In this document: piece by piece, positions 1-10,690 of the stretch
How positions within the stretch are numbered: position 1 is the stretch's first letter
Layout of the letters: the number at the start of each line of letters is the position of its first letter
Source: Adiantum capillus-veneris
Lineage: Eukaryota; Streptophyta; Polypodiopsida; Polypodiales; Pteridaceae
Assembly: GCA_014529385.2 (NCBI GenBank)
Contig: CM043955.1
Span: 145,834,140 to 145,898,139, forward strand
Reading direction: 5' to 3'
DNA: 64,000 nt
Translations under genes and position numbers: made by a program
Notes under the pieces: generated by a model
Seen by the model: the letters and a program-made list of their open reading frames with translations, nothing else
What the model was told of the DNA's origin: nothing
Databases searched by the model: none

Positions 1-338
1 CGGGAATATCTCCCAGACCCAAGCCCAAGCTCACGCTCAGGCCTAGGCCTCAGTCGCCTTTTAAAATTACGAATTTTAGTTTCACACGTAGCTAAAAATC
101 GATTTTTTGAGGACCAACGGAACTTCAGATGCCCGAAAATTGTGTTGTAAAGCACACAGTGACCCTCTAAGTGATACGCTTATTTTGAGCTATCACACAC
201 TTTAATCAAAAAAATCAAACATTAAAAACGTAAAAAACACGAGTGAAAACGGACGCTTGGTAAAGCTAAGCAGTTAACCTTCGAGGTTATTCGCCGACGC
301 TTGTAGGATGCCAAAGGCACATGCATCTGCGCTCTGGT
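1..338. other. Left flank of composite CACTA element
   Basis: Unique-looking sequence before the CACTA terminus. No coding region, RNA gene or repeat end was recognised. The last three bases, GGT at 336-338, are the left copy of the 3-bp target duplication of element C; the right copy is at 19973-19975. Confidence 0.6.
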
Positions 339-545
339 CACTACAACAAAATAAGGTGTCATCGACGCAGATATCGACGCGGAGCGTTGCTATCCGCGTC
401 GCTGTGAAACTAGTCGCTATTTACGATACAGGTATAGACGCGTATAGAGACGCAGATTGCCACGCACATAGCGACGACCATAACAGAAAAAAAAATTCTT
501 GGGCAGAGGGCAGGTAGCCTGGCCTGTGCCCAGTTAAAATATGGA
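339..545. repeat. Left subterminal repeats of element C
   Basis: Behind the CACTACAACA end there are repeated short units such as TATCGACGCG, GCGTCGCT, TATAGACGCG and TAGCGACG in both orientations up to about 480. In CACTA elements such subterminal arrays are the binding sites of the TNPA-like protein and are needed for transposition. That role is inferred from the family. Confidence 0.75.
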
Positions 546-1165
546 CATAGCCACAGCCAGACTTCCTGCCCTCTGCCCAAGAAAGCGAGCAAGCAGCACC
601 AAAATATCAACCATGCTCCCACGCGCAGAAATTTCGGCAGAGTTCCCTTTGTTTTTACATAAACTTTTCAAAAAAACCATATCATGTATACGCCTCCTAT
701 ATGTTATCCATGTAGGATCTCACATGAGATTTAAGGCCAATGAAAGACAACCGTACCAACTAAAAAGCATAACCATAACTTAAAAGCATAACCATAACTT
801 AAAACCATAACCGGCTATAACCACTTTGATCAAAACCATAATGAAGATAACCATAACCATAAACAAAATTAACAATAACCATAAGCATAACCAGAAAGAG
901 AAACAATAACTGTCTATACAATGACAATGACAATAATCATAACCATAAGGGAAACAATAACTGTCTGAACACTAACTGTTTGTACAAAAAAGAGACACAA
1001 AAGCGTGTCTGTGTCTCACAAAGCATATATATGAAATCTGGTCCACTAATGACTAGGCGTCGCAACCTGCACATAGGACAACTCACAAAATTAGTATTGA
1101 TATTACTTCACATAAACTGACTTAATTAAATCAACTCACACATATTAACGTCTCACCTCAAGCGA
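546..1165. repeat. Element C 3' untranslated part with ATAACC-type repeats
   Basis: Non-coding interval between the subterminal repeats and the stop of the second gene. From about 765 to 960 it is low-complexity DNA built on CATAACCATAAC-like units. It is not the plant telomere motif CCCTAAA. No gene recognised. Confidence 0.6.
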
Positions 1166-2312
1166 TCAGCGAGACTGTAAGGCCTCCCAATCTACAGGCT
1201 CTCCTGAAGCTTCAAGATCATTCAGTACTTCATAGATATCTCTGCGATATCCATCTGACTCCTCCTCGAATGTCGGAGCTCGATGCATCGCAAGATTCTG
1301 CGTTTTTATACAAAAATCAAAGTAATAAGAATACATGATTCATCGCGTTTTAAAAAACGCCATAGTTAAGATTGGATTAGAAACTCACAAACTCATAGCG
1401 AAAGGTGTCGAAGCCTCCGCTGCCAAGATGAGATGTCCCCCTAGTCATCTATCGTACCTGCGCGGCCTCACGCTGCTGTCTGAACTGCGTGGCCACTGTC
1501 CGCTCATCCTCCCTGATCTGCAGCCACGTCTCATGTGGGATGCCCAAAGGCTTCGTCAAGCCGGTCCTGAAAGCCTTCCGAGCTGCATCTTGTCGATGTT
1601 TCAAGGTGTCCCGTGCAACACCCTTGATCCACCGCACCGGAACAACGGAAGAACCCGGAGCAGGCTGGTACTCTCTCAGGATGGTCTCCACTATGTAAGT
1701 GACTTTTTCCTTTTCTTGCTGATCCCAAGACGTCAGAATGCTGGTCGAAAACTGCAGCTCCACGAGCTGGCAAATCCACTGTCGCATCTCAGTCCCGACT
1801 CTATCCATGTCAACAGAACCATCTCCCCGTACAGTATAGAGCTTGGAGGCACTAGGATCGTGTGCCCCCCAAGGTGTCCGAGGTGTGCCAAGAGGTGTGT
1901 CGAGAGGTGTTCCTGGGTAGGACGGGGGTTGTGAGCGAGGAGGGGTAGAAGCATTTGTAGAGCCTCCTCCACAGCAACCACCACCTCCACCTGACGATCG
2001 CCGAGATCGGCGAGTGCGCCTGTGCTGCGGAGATGAGGATGTACCCGCCTCTGCCCCACCCCTAGGTGTCGAAGGGGCCGTGATGGGAGAAGAAGGTGTC
2101 GTACCCATAGGCGTCCTCAACCCCGTAGGCATCCCCCCCCTAGGCGTCGGACCCTCGGGTGTGAAGCCCGAAGGCGTAGTACCCGTGCCTCTGGCTACCC
2201 AGTACTAAGAAGCCTCTGCCATCTGAGCAGGTGTCATCCGTGTAACGAAGCCCATGAATGCATCTGCACTCATGGAAGCGGGATCTGGAATCTCGTCTGC
2301 GATACTAAAGTC
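1166..2312 (-). pseudogene. Second gene of element C (Transposase_24/TNPA-like), decayed
   Basis: Read on the minus strand, an exon begins at a CAG acceptor next to 2312 and runs DFSIADEIPD to a stop (TAG, 2205-2207). It then continues in frame as a Pro/Thr/Ser-rich stretch with repeated TPLDTP-like units, an Arg/Ser block followed by GGGGGCCGGG, and a basic helical C-terminal half (about 2132-1449). A later piece, reading FEEESDGYRRDIYEVLNDLE and ending VDWEALQSR-stop at 1166-1168, looks like the last exon. The arrangement matches the intact gene in element A, including the RRSSGGGGGCC block. In this family the protein is thought to bind subterminal repeats. One nonsense codon makes function unlikely. 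Confidence 0.72.
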
Positions 2313-2410
2313 CTGCACAAAGAAAGTAAAATAAAGCATCAGAACACAGTTGTTTAAATTAACTTTAAGCTTAATTTTAAATCAAAGTCTTCACACAAAC
2401 ACTTATAGGC

Positions 2411-2871
2411 CTAGGTCTCAACGAGTGAGGCATCATCAATAAGATCTTGCACCGTATCATCGTCTATCTCTAATTGCAAACATAACTCTGCCGCAACTCG
2501 TTCTTGCAGACTTTCTTCATCCATTGCATCTTCATCTACAAGTGTCAATTCTGGCTCGTCTGCATCATCCCTCGTATATCTTTCAGCTTCCTCTGCCATA
2601 CCTTCGTCCATCTCATCTAATGTCACAGTAGTATGGACGTCTCTAGCTGACTTTTCTCCAAGAGATCTTGCCCTTCAAATACTTGTTTATTTCTTGGAGC
2701 AACCTGAACCACAAACCACCATTGTCACTCTCGAGGGTCCGGTACAAAGACCACTTGCTCGCAATGTTCGGGGAGAGCAAATGTGTCGCTCGCATCTGTC
2801 CAAATCTTGTAGAATCTATTTGCACAAGTTTGTTTCCATCTCTGCGTACCGTTGCATTGCGACCAGAAGTA
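2411..2871 (-). pseudogene. Element C transposase, C-terminal piece (after insertion of A)
   Basis: Directly left of element A the minus strand reads RNATVRR, then VQIDSTRFG, completing the DUF4216-like domain whose first half (FLLDMKWFKVIT) lies on the other side of A near 8901-8950. Element B's own transposase has the same passage uninterrupted (FDVQWFKI...GRNATVRR...EVDSTKK), so A landed inside this coding region. Further on, an acidic tail (TLDEMDEGMAEEAERY to DDASLVET, 2626-2411) ends the protein after a frame change. It is broken by the insertion and frameshifts. Confidence 0.8.
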
Positions 2872-2993
2872 CACTACAAGAGGCAATTCATATTAGCGAC
2901 GCTCACACAGCGACGCTCAAAAAAAAATTTCCCGGCTTCGCTATGAGCATCGCAAATTTACTTATAAATTTGCGACGCTCATAGCGACGCCGG
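2872..2993. repeat. A left end: subterminal repeats and 62-nt hairpin
   Basis: AGCGACGCTC units follow the terminus. Positions 2932-2993 form an imperfect palindrome with arms built on GCTATGAGC and CGCAAATTTA around a CTTA loop, capped by CCGGC/GCCGG. Element B has the equivalent hairpin near 16875-16937. These are probable transposition-protein binding sites. Confidence 0.8.
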
Positions 2994-3070
2994 CTGGGCT
3001 AAAACAATAACAGAGAGCGCCCAAAAACTCAGATCTCAGTTTTTTGGCGCCCTCAAGCAAGAGCAGGTAA

Positions 3071-3072
3071 CG

Positions 3073-3125
<53 letters not shown>

Positions 3126-3219
3126 CTCCACACACACACACACACACACACACGAGGAGAGGAAGGAGAGCCAGGTATGCTCCTTCCCTCTCCTCACTCT
3201 CATGTTCTCTTCCCCTCTT

Positions 3220-3295
<76 letters not shown>

Positions 3296-3299
3296 TGTT

Positions 3300-3349
<50 letters not shown>

Positions 3350-3590
3350 TACAAATATAAACAAAAACGCACACACACATACATAAACAAAGAATGCACA
3401 CACACATTGAGAGAGGAAAAGAGAGAGAGAGAGAGAGCATGCATAAACAAAAAACGCACACATTGAGAGAGGAAAAGAGAGAGAGAACATGCATAAACAA
3501 AAAACGCACACATTGAGAGAGGAAAAGAGAGAGAAAACATGCATAAACAAAAAAACGCACACACATTGAGAGAGAAAGAGAGAGAAACTA
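3071..3590. repeat. Microsatellite and 50-bp minisatellite block in A
   Basis: Runs of (CT)n at about 3075-3120, (CA)n at 3129-3153, (CT)n at 3214-3260, (CA)n at 3261-3290 and (GA)n at 3303-3345. A minisatellite follows in which CATGCATAAACAAA recurs at 3438, 3488 and 3538 (period 50) with GAGAGAGGAAAAG spacers. The long open frames over this block are low-complexity artefacts. Element B carries the mirrored block at 16290-16790. Confidence 0.9.
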
Positions 3591-3968
3591 ATTTAACGTC
3601 GTAGGAAACTAATTAAAATTAAAAGACCTAAAGATCTAGTCGACGAGGAGTTGAACTCAAGACCTATTATTCAAGAGGGAAATGGCATAACCAATCTATC
3701 ATACTTGGCATGGGTGATATAAAGGTTATACCATTTATCTCTTTTTATTGGCACACACGCACACACACAAGAAGAAGAGAGTTATAACGTCGTAGGAAAC
3801 TATCCTAAAAGACGTTAAAGATTAGGTTAGATGTAGACTTACGTTAAATTAGATTTAGGTTTATTTAAGTTAAATTAGATTAGATTTAGGTTTATTTTTA
3901 GTTAGATTTACGTTTATTTACGCTAGATTTAGATTTACGTTATATTAGATTAGATTTAGATCTCCATA
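3591..3968. repeat. A: non-coding leader, TTAGATTTA-rich
   Basis: Non-coding. From about 3830 it consists of irregular units such as TTAGATTTAGGTTTA and TTACGTTAGATT. This superficially resembles plant telomere repeat but lacks regular TTTAGGG. The same type resumes at 4366-4600, so the captured gene fragment at 3969-4320 sits inside this AT-rich repeat. Confidence 0.6.
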
Positions 3969-4320
3969 GACTGCGATGCCTGCATGAAGCGGGTGAAGAA
4001 AGCCCTCAATGGAATATAGGGTATTGCTGCCTTCACTCATGGTGGGCTCCGTCGATCCAAAAGTGCTGGTGAAATGTCTTCAGAAGATAGGGAAGAAGGT
4101 GGATCTTCAGGGCGGCAAGAGTCACTACATCCCCGACAATGACCATCTAGACAACCTCTAGTCATTCAACAGCAACTTCAAAGTTAGTAACAAGAGCAAG
4201 AACGGTCCAAAGGGCCAATTGCTGTCGTCAGATGCGGATGGAGATGAGGCAGCGTCACCGCCGGAAGTTAACTCTCACATCTTTAGTGATGAGAATGCCA
4301 ACTCTTGCCGAGTTATGTGA
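3969..4320 (+). pseudogene. Captured HIPP-type heavy-metal-associated (HMA) gene fragment in A
   Basis: Translation gives IDCDACMKRVKKALNGI, then after a +1 base slip VDPKVLVKCLQKIGKKVD, a polar linker, and the end SDENANSCRVM-stop at 4318-4320. This is the second half of a plant metallochaperone-like HIPP: an HMA ferredoxin-like fold with CxxC (Cys-Asp-Ala-Cys), the VDP...VLK.LQK.GKKV strand-helix signature, and a C-terminal CaaX prenylation box (CRVM). Two in-frame TAG codons (4017-4019, 4159-4161) are shared with the copy in element B, and A has one extra C near 4028-4032 that shifts frame. The start of the gene is missing. It is best read as a host exon taken up by the transposon (transduplication), not a working gene. 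Confidence 0.85.
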
Positions 4321-4881
4321 AAAATAAGTTTTAAGGTTCTTATAATCCCTGTTAGTTTAGTTCTTTGTTTTTAATATAACATAATTTATGTTAGATTTAG
4401 ATTTATGTTATATTAGATTAGACTTAGGTTTATTTAGGTTTACCCACACACACACACACACACACAAGAAGAAGAGAGTTTTAACGTCGTAGGAAACTAT
4501 CCCATAAGACGTTAAAGATTAGGTTAGATGTAGATTTACGTTATATTAGATTTAGGTTTATTTTTAGTTAGATTTACGCTTATTTACGTTAGATCGAGTC
4601 CACGCAAGAATTACTTACGGTTTAGGGTTTAGAGTTAGACGAACAGTGAAAAGATCTACTGTGAAAAGATGTTAAGATGTTGTGAAGTGCTACAGCTAGA
4701 GAAGAGGCAAAGGGGTTTTGTCCACTACATGCAGTATCATGTAGACGTGGGTCTGTAGATTTCTTGTACCCACAAATATAGGTATTGACCAATAAAGACG
4801 AGATTATAACCCGGTGGTTCTGATCTCCGTGCACCTCTAGACCGAGGTGTGCGGGGATTGGACATGACTAGAGAATGTGAG

Positions 4882-4935
<54 letters not shown>

Positions 4936-4997
4936 GACGAAGAATGCCAATAGAATATTAAATTTGTTGTCCAGGTTATAAGATTTTTATCCTCATT
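4321..4997. other. A: leader between captured gene and transposase
   Basis: AT-rich TTAGATTTA-type repeats to about 4600, a (CA)n tract at 4443-4465, and a (GA)n tract at about 4885-4932. The segment 4790-4860 (AGGTGCACGGAGATCAGAAC on the minus strand) is shared with B near 14990-15070 and, more distantly, with C near 18300-18370. It is therefore an old family leader segment. Confidence 0.6.
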
Positions 4998-6680
4998 ATG
5001 AGTAGTGACGAGGATGTGGGACCGTCCAACCGAAACACCTATCTCTCAACGAGGGTCTTATGTCCTTGTAATCAATGCAAGCATGCTGTGTGACGGACAA
5101 GACGTGTTTCTTTGCAGCACGTTCGCGAATTTGGCGAGTTCGATCCATCTATTATAGATCGAGTTGTTGCCAATTATAACTCGTCGGACTCTGACGCTGG
5201 CCAACAAGCAGCAATCTTGCAACCCAATAGACGTGTTCGCAGGCGCTTTGGTCAAGCAGCATATGTGAGGCCACAAGATGTAGCCTTTGACAGCTCGAGG
5301 GATGATCATGCAGAGCACATTCCCAACGAGGCAATGTTTGAGCCCGAGATTGATGAAATGATCGAGACGATCATGGATTCAGAAAGGCTTATCTATGATG
5401 ATATGAAAAGTGAAGCCGATACGCCATTGTATAATGGAGCACGTATGTCTAGATTGAAAGCACTCCTGGTTCTTCTCAACATGCAGGCAAAGCTTGGATG
5501 GAGTGACACTAGCGCCACAGCGCTTTTCAGGTGATCTATTACAATTAGTTTACTTTAATAAAACTCTAAATGTATAATGATCTGATAGATTTTCACACGA
5601 CTGTATCGTATTCTTATGTTGTGTAGATTGCTTAAAGAGCACATACTACCAGCTGAGAATGTGATGCCAGATTCCCGAGATGAAGCAAGAAAGATTTTGC
5701 GAAACTTGGGGATGGATTACAATTCTATCCACGCTTGTCCTAATGACTGCATTCTTTTTAGAGGGGAATACATAGACATGGAGAAGTGTCCGAAATGTGA
5801 TTCCGAAAGATATCGAGTAGATCTCCACGGGACAAAAATTCCACAAAAGGTTTTGCGACATTTTCCTCTGCTTCCTCGCATCAAGCATTTCTTCGAATGT
5901 AAGTCCATGGCCGCCCTAGCATCATGGCATGAGGAGAATAAATCTTCGGATGGTGTGCTACGAATTTCTGCAGATTGCGCAGCCTGGAAACATATAGATG
6001 GAACATGGTCGGATTTTGCCAGGGAAGCTCGAAATTTGCGCTTAGGCCTGGCTATGGATGTCGTAAATCCATTTGGTCAAAGATCAACATCTTACAGTGT
6101 ATGGCCCGTTGTCATCGTCAACTACAACATTCCCCCGTGGTTGACTACGAAGAAGGGGCACCTATGGCTAAGCTTGATTGTGCCAGGGCGATATAAAGTG
6201 GAGAATTTTGATGTGTATCTTCATCCACTATTGGAAGAGCTACAACAATTGTGGATTGGCATAGAGGTGGTGGATATGAGCCGACACACAGGACGACGGA
6301 ATGCTTTGATCAGAGGCATTCTAATGTGGACCATGCATGACTATCCCGGGCTAACAGAATGCTCAGGTGATCTGGAGAGCCTACCAACATTCATGAGCTT
6401 AAGATGTTGGTACGTCATAGAGGTAGCCCCTCGTAGTGCAAGGACGTATGAAGGCTACCATGTGCCAATCACAACGGCATCAATGGAGGAGATCAGAGAA
6501 GATGCTCAATCAGAAGCCGCTACGGTGGTGCCAGACGAGCATCAAGATGCTACTACTCTATATGGGGTGCATGCAGAGGAGCTACAAAATGAAACAGAGG
6601 ATATGTGTTTAAACGGAGAGCTCTATATAGATATAGGAAGTTATGCTGAGTTATGCGAGGATGAGAGAGAGATCTCTTAA
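4998..6680 (+). pseudogene. Element A transposase (TNP2/Transposase_21 type), N-terminal half, internally deleted
   Basis: Start ATG at 4998. The N-terminal zinc-like motif CPCNQCKH belongs to the transposase-associated domain. A TGA at 5091-5093 interrupts it where B reads CGA. Exon 1 ends at 5530 (intron 5531-5626, GT...AG, in the same place as in C). Exon 2 holds the Transposase_21 region: CPNDCILFRG, CPKCDSERY, RHFPLLPRIKHFF, LRLGLAMDVVNPFG, LWLSLIVPG and the MHDYPG motif near 6330. The protein then jumps to LESLPTFMSLR near 6380 and again to YVIEVAPRSARTYEG. The middle, with the HLLDPMHIFKN region, and most of DUF4216 are deleted. It is not functional alone. Confidence 0.88.
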
Positions 6681-6952
6681 AGCCACAAATATTGTATTTG
6701 AACAATTTTGCTCCGTGTTGTAAAAGCTCTGGCTCTCTAAGTACCTTCCATGGTGTATAACGCTCTTTTCTACTCGCGCTCACATCTTTTGATTGAAAAT
6801 TCTGAGTTTTCGACTTGCCTCTTCTATCACTCAATTCATTGCGTCATTGTATTTATATGCGTCATTACGTCATTGTATTTAATGGTCTTTGCGTCATTGT
6901 CTACTCTATTCATTCAATATTAAGTTTAAATATTCGTGTGTTTAATGCAGGT
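6681..6952. other. A: intergenic or 5' UTR intron before second gene
   Basis: AT-rich spacer containing CATTGTATTTA and GCGTCATT repeats. It ends in a good 3' splice site (TTTAATGCAG) two bases before the ATG at 6953. This suggests that the second gene is spliced to an upstream leader, perhaps from the transposase transcript. Confidence 0.5.
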
Positions 6953-8262
6953 ATGGATGATGAGGAGTTTCTTTCTTCTTTGTCACCGCAGCAGAGACAG
7001 TGGTACGTGGAGCGTCATCGCTCTGGCGCATCATCACGCGTTCCTACTCCATCCTCATCTCCCTCTCTTTCGGAGCATTCGGCGCGCTCCGAAGCTTCGG
7101 CGTCGACGAGACGAGCTTCACACTCGTCTAGACACCGGCGCTCTAGTGGTGGCGGTGGCGGTTGTTGTGGGGATTCCGCCGCCGATGCCTCCACACCGCC
7201 TCGTGTTCGACGAGGCTCTTTACCCTCCCCTTCTTTGCCCGCCCCCACACCAGCCACAGCATCGCCATCTACGCCAGGTTTTGCGCGGCTGACTGTTCCT
7301 AGCAGCTACACACCTCTACCTACTCCGCCAGGAGCCACCCCACTCGACACTCCTCGCTTCGGGGCCCAAACGCCGGTGGATACACCTGACGACCGTACCC
7401 CCATCGACACGCCGCTAGAGACCCGTGCCGGGACACCCAGGTTCACGCGTCACCGGCCAGAGGGCTTGCCTTACTCCGTCGACTTCAGCGGCGGCATCAT
7501 CATGGATGATGACGGCAAGAAGGTGATCTCGCGCATGCGTGGTCTTTGCTCTCAGCTGTTTAGACACTACATACTAAACAAATGGAGTGAAGGACCAAGT
7601 GATTTAAAAAACAGAGTCATCAGCATACTTCATGATGAGTTTCCCGTTCCAACACGGGATCAGCGCTTCAATGAAGACCTGATGAAGATTCGAATACGCG
7701 AATACTGCAAACACAAGCGTTCCGAAGTGCAAAAAGCAATCAAGCATGGGTGGAACAGGCCAGATTGGCTAGCCAAAGAAGATTGGAAGAATGCGAAGAA
7801 AGCAGCGCGCGAGAATCCCGACAAGTGGAAGCAACAAAAGGATGCAGCCAGAGCGCAAGTAGAGGCAGGGAACTCGCACCACTTGGGGAGCAGTGGATGG
7901 GCATCATTTGAGGCCGATTTTGTAAGTGTTTTCGCATTGCTCTTTATGTTCGATAGTTTAGGGTTTATGAGTTTTTTAATTCTAACATAATGAAATCTTT
8001 GTATGTTTTGACAGTGGTCGATGACAGGACGTGATCCCACACCGTACGAGCGCGAGTACGCAGGCAGGAAGGGCTTAAACTCCCTGATGGACATTCTCAG
8101 TTCTCGCGGCGGCATGGTTAGTATTAGGGTTTACTCTTTTCTATTTTTTGTATTGTTTTATAAATGTCGTTATATGTTTAAACTTACTGAAAGCTGTCTT
8201 ATTGTCTTTTTTTGCAGAATCCGACAGATATGCCGCTTGGACACGATGAGACGTCTGACTAG
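6953..8262 (+). CDS. Second gene of CACTA A (Transposase_24/TNPA-like), intact, three exons
   Basis: Exons 6953-7921, 8015-8116 and 8218-8262 keep phase 0 and give 371 residues ending PLGHDETSD-stop. Donors GTAAGT and GTTAGT and acceptors TTGACAG and TTTGCAG support the joins. The N-terminus is MDDEEFLSSLSPQQRQW. Residues 30-160 are Ser/Pro/Thr-rich with an RRSSGGGGGCCG block and TPLDTP/TPVDTP units. Residues 185-350 are a basic, helical domain with WKNAKKAARENPDKWKQQ and a GRDPTPYE motif like plant Transposase_24 (PF03004, Ptta/En/Spm). Family members bind subterminal repeats. Being intact, it might still supply this activity; expression is unknown. Confidence 0.8.
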
Positions 8263-8624
8263 ATGCCGTCAGTTTAGCCGTAGCTAGATAGCATTAGTTT
8301 AGGGTTTCTCATAGCTTATGTATCATGAGACGGATTTTATACGTCTTTTTGAACCATGTATATTATTACATTTGTCACCGCAGTTCATTTTGCCAATCAA
8401 TTCTTTATGCCTATGATGTTGTACAATTGTCATTATTACATTTGCCAATCAATTCATTTTGCCTATGATGTGTACAATTGTCAATTTTACGCTTGTCAAT
8501 TTTGCAAACAATGCGTCTTGTGGGTGACTATTTTGGGTCTATTATCTACCCTTGCACTTTTTTTAAAAAGTGAATCAAGTACAATATGGTTGATGGGTGG
8601 CAGGGCATTCAATGTCCTATCACC
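8263..8624. other. A: 3' untranslated region
   Basis: T-rich sequence with repeated TTTGCCAATCAATTC and TGTACAATTGTCA units. The open frame through it has no recognisable protein. It is mirrored almost base for base in B (about 10690-11030). Confidence 0.6.
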
Positions 8625-8900
8625 AAAAAAAATTCTCTCGGGCATCGCTATAACCGTCGCTATTTATGGCTCTGTAGCGTCGCTATGAGCGTCGCTATAG
8701 ACTTTTGTTTAAACGTCGCTATAACCGTCGCTATAGACGTCGCTATATGCATCGCTATAAGCGTCGCTATATAGCGACGCTCATAGTGATGCATATAGCG
8801 ACGCTCTCGTAGCGACGGTTTTAGGGACGCCGGGGGTTATAAAAACCCAGTGTATTTTCGTCGCTAACAGCATCACAAGAGCACACAACCTCTTGTAGTG
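8625..8900. repeat. A right subterminal array (CGTCGCTATA units)
   Basis: At least ten copies of a CGTCGCTATA-like unit at 11-20 bp spacing between 8640 and 8830. They switch orientation at the perfect palindrome GCGTCGCTATATAGCGACGC (8761-8780). This is the expected layout of TNPA-type binding sites. The segment ends at CCTCTTGTAGTG. Confidence 0.85.
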
Positions 8901-10441
8901 GTAATCACCTTGAACCACTTCATATCCAACAAAAACATCTCAAACCGCCTGAAGCTTACTTTCAGGATATCTGACACCAGACCACAGTAATCCAGGTTGC
9001 TAGTGCTCTCATTCGTGTCTCTAGCACTGGCCCTGCTCTTTTGCATGAAACTAACCATTACCCCATTGTCAAACGTATTTCTTTTGCTGTCAATTTGTTG
9101 TGTTCTGAAATTCTTTCCATGCGACCACAGTGCCATGTATGTATGATACTTCCAATCACATCCAATAGCCAGCTCTTCCTCTTCTAGGGATATGGGTTCT
9201 CCGATCTGTCAAGCTGCTCTCACTGTCTTGTCCAACCATGCCATTGTAGGGAATTCAGGTAGAGAAGCGAGATAGTCTGGCAAGGGTAAGCCTCTAGTCG
9301 TTCGACTTCGCCTGAAATCCTGTCGCTCTAGATTGCGTCTCTCTTTCTCTGCTTCATACCTTTCAAGCCATTTTTGCATCGGCGCTGAATTTAGTATTCA
9401 GAACTTCATGATCTTTTCTCTCATGGCCACGTTTATTTTCTTCGGCACCCCTTGCCCTTGCGGCTCCTCTCCCACCAGTCTTGCATCCTCCTCATCGCTC
9501 CACAGTCGAGGCATTTCTGGGTCAGAAACGGATAGAAATTCGGTCGTCAATACAAGAGACTCTTGCACCAGCCATCCTTCTGCCATGCTCCCCTCTGGAA
9601 GCGCTTTTTGGCGAACAAAGTGTTTTCATGAACCGCTCTAGAAAGAACATCCAACGGCTGTGGATTGTACCTGCCACTGCAACCTCATCTACTACATGGA
9701 CGAGCAAGTGCATTTGGATAGTTAGGCAGCTCGTGGGACATATATCCTGTTGAGACATCGCATATATCCTGTTGGCGTCCTGAACTCTGAAATCACCCTT
9801 TTCACTTTTCGCTCTTCGTTTTTTAGTGATACCCATGGTGCTCTTGGAAGTTTTGTTTGACCAGCTGCATTGGTGAAAGGCCACAGCTCTGGCATCTTTC
9901 CAACCGACTACAAATCATCTCGTGAAGCTCGATTGTCTTTCATTCCCATGATTGTCTTCCGAAGGATCTCTCCCACATTCTTGAATATATGCATTGGATC
10001 CAGCAAATGGTTAATTAGTAGATCACCCCAGTACGGCAACGTATGGAGAATGGACAAACGTTCCATTCCTGAAACAGGTTGCCCCTCATGTTGCTCCCAT
10101 CGGTGACGCCACTCTTGTACATGCATAGGACGACATTCGACGCGACCAAGCTGGCCTTCGCACAAGTGATGGCCATCTGGAAGATAACGGTGGTGGCCTT
10201 GATAAATTGTCTTTCGAAGAGAGGTAGAATAGCGCACATCCAAAGACTGCCCGCAAATTGGACATGCATTCTTGCCCAAATTTGTTAGTCCTGCATATAT
10301 CAATGCATGAATCAGTCCAAGGCAAAGGGCTTGCGAATAGCGAGAATTTTGTAAATCAATAACCATTACCAGAAGCTTCTCCATATCCTGGCCAATCATG
10401 CATAGTCCACATAAGAAGTCCATGGATCCTTGCATGCTGTT
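8901..10441 (-). pseudogene. Element C transposase, middle piece (between insertions B and A)
   Basis: On the minus strand this continues the transposase from the B site: a frame-shifted GLLMWTMHDWPGYGEASG motif near 10410-10360, CPICGQSLDVRYS, KTIYQGHHRYLPDGH, LLINHLLDPMHIFKNVGEIL (10050-9970), then a degenerate MHLLVHVVDE and IHSRWMFFLERFMKTL stretch (9720-9600), and finally LDYCGLVSDILKVSFRRF...MKWFKVIT, where element A interrupts it. Several frameshifts and stops are present. The order matches Transposase_21 plus DUF4216 of plant CACTA elements. Confidence 0.85.
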
Positions 10442-10690
10442 CACTACAAGAGGTTGTGTGCTCGTGTGACGCTGCTAGCGACGGAAATACATTGGGTTTT
10501 TATAACCCCCGACATCGCTAATAGCGTCGCTACGAGAGCGTCGCTATATGCGTCGCTTTAGGCGTCGCTATATAGAGACGCTCATAGCGACGGTTATAGC
10601 GACGTTTTCACAGAAGTCTATAGCGACGCTTATAGCGACGCTCCAGAGCCATAAATAGCGACGGTTATAGCGACGCCCGAGAGAAATTTT
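10442..10690. repeat. B subterminal array
   Basis: Mirror of A 8640-8900: alternating GCGTCGCTA and TAGCGACG units next to the CACTACAAGAGG end. Differences from A are scattered single bases. Confidence 0.85.

Larger units (their letters stand above)
2872..8900 (+). mobile_element. CACTA transposon A, nested in C
   Basis: Begins CACTACAAGAGG at 2872 and ends CCTCTTGTAGTG at 8900, with GTA on both sides (2869-2871 and 8901-8903). It is 6029 bp. It contains a captured HMA-domain gene fragment, a partial transposase gene and an intact spliced second gene, all read on the plus strand except that the captured fragment has no evident promoter. It is a near-mirror copy of element B (10442-16996). 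Different TSDs show that A and B inserted independently. Confidence 0.96.

Noticed and set aside
1335-1934. 199-residue plus-strand frame
   Set aside because: Antisense shadow of the element C second gene, which has recognisable family features on the minus strand.
2962-3566. Long open frames of Cys/Val/Arg/Glu/Ser/Leu repeats, and their equivalents at 16309-16868, 18338-18897 and 19243-19962
   Set aside because: They are translations of (CT)n, (GA)n, (GT)n and minisatellite DNA; open in many frames and without protein character.
3830-4600. TTTAGG-like units resembling interstitial telomere repeat
   Set aside because: Units are irregular (TTAGATTTAGGTTTA) and lack the plant TTTAGGG register.
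5058-5888. Minus-strand frames opposite the A transposase
   Set aside because: Shadows of the transposase exons; the plus strand carries the conserved motifs.
8356-8688. 110-residue frame in A, with a mirrored 131-residue frame at 10568-10963 in B
   Set aside because: Lies in the 3' UTR and subterminal repeats; similarity between copies is explained by DNA identity, and it matches no protein family.
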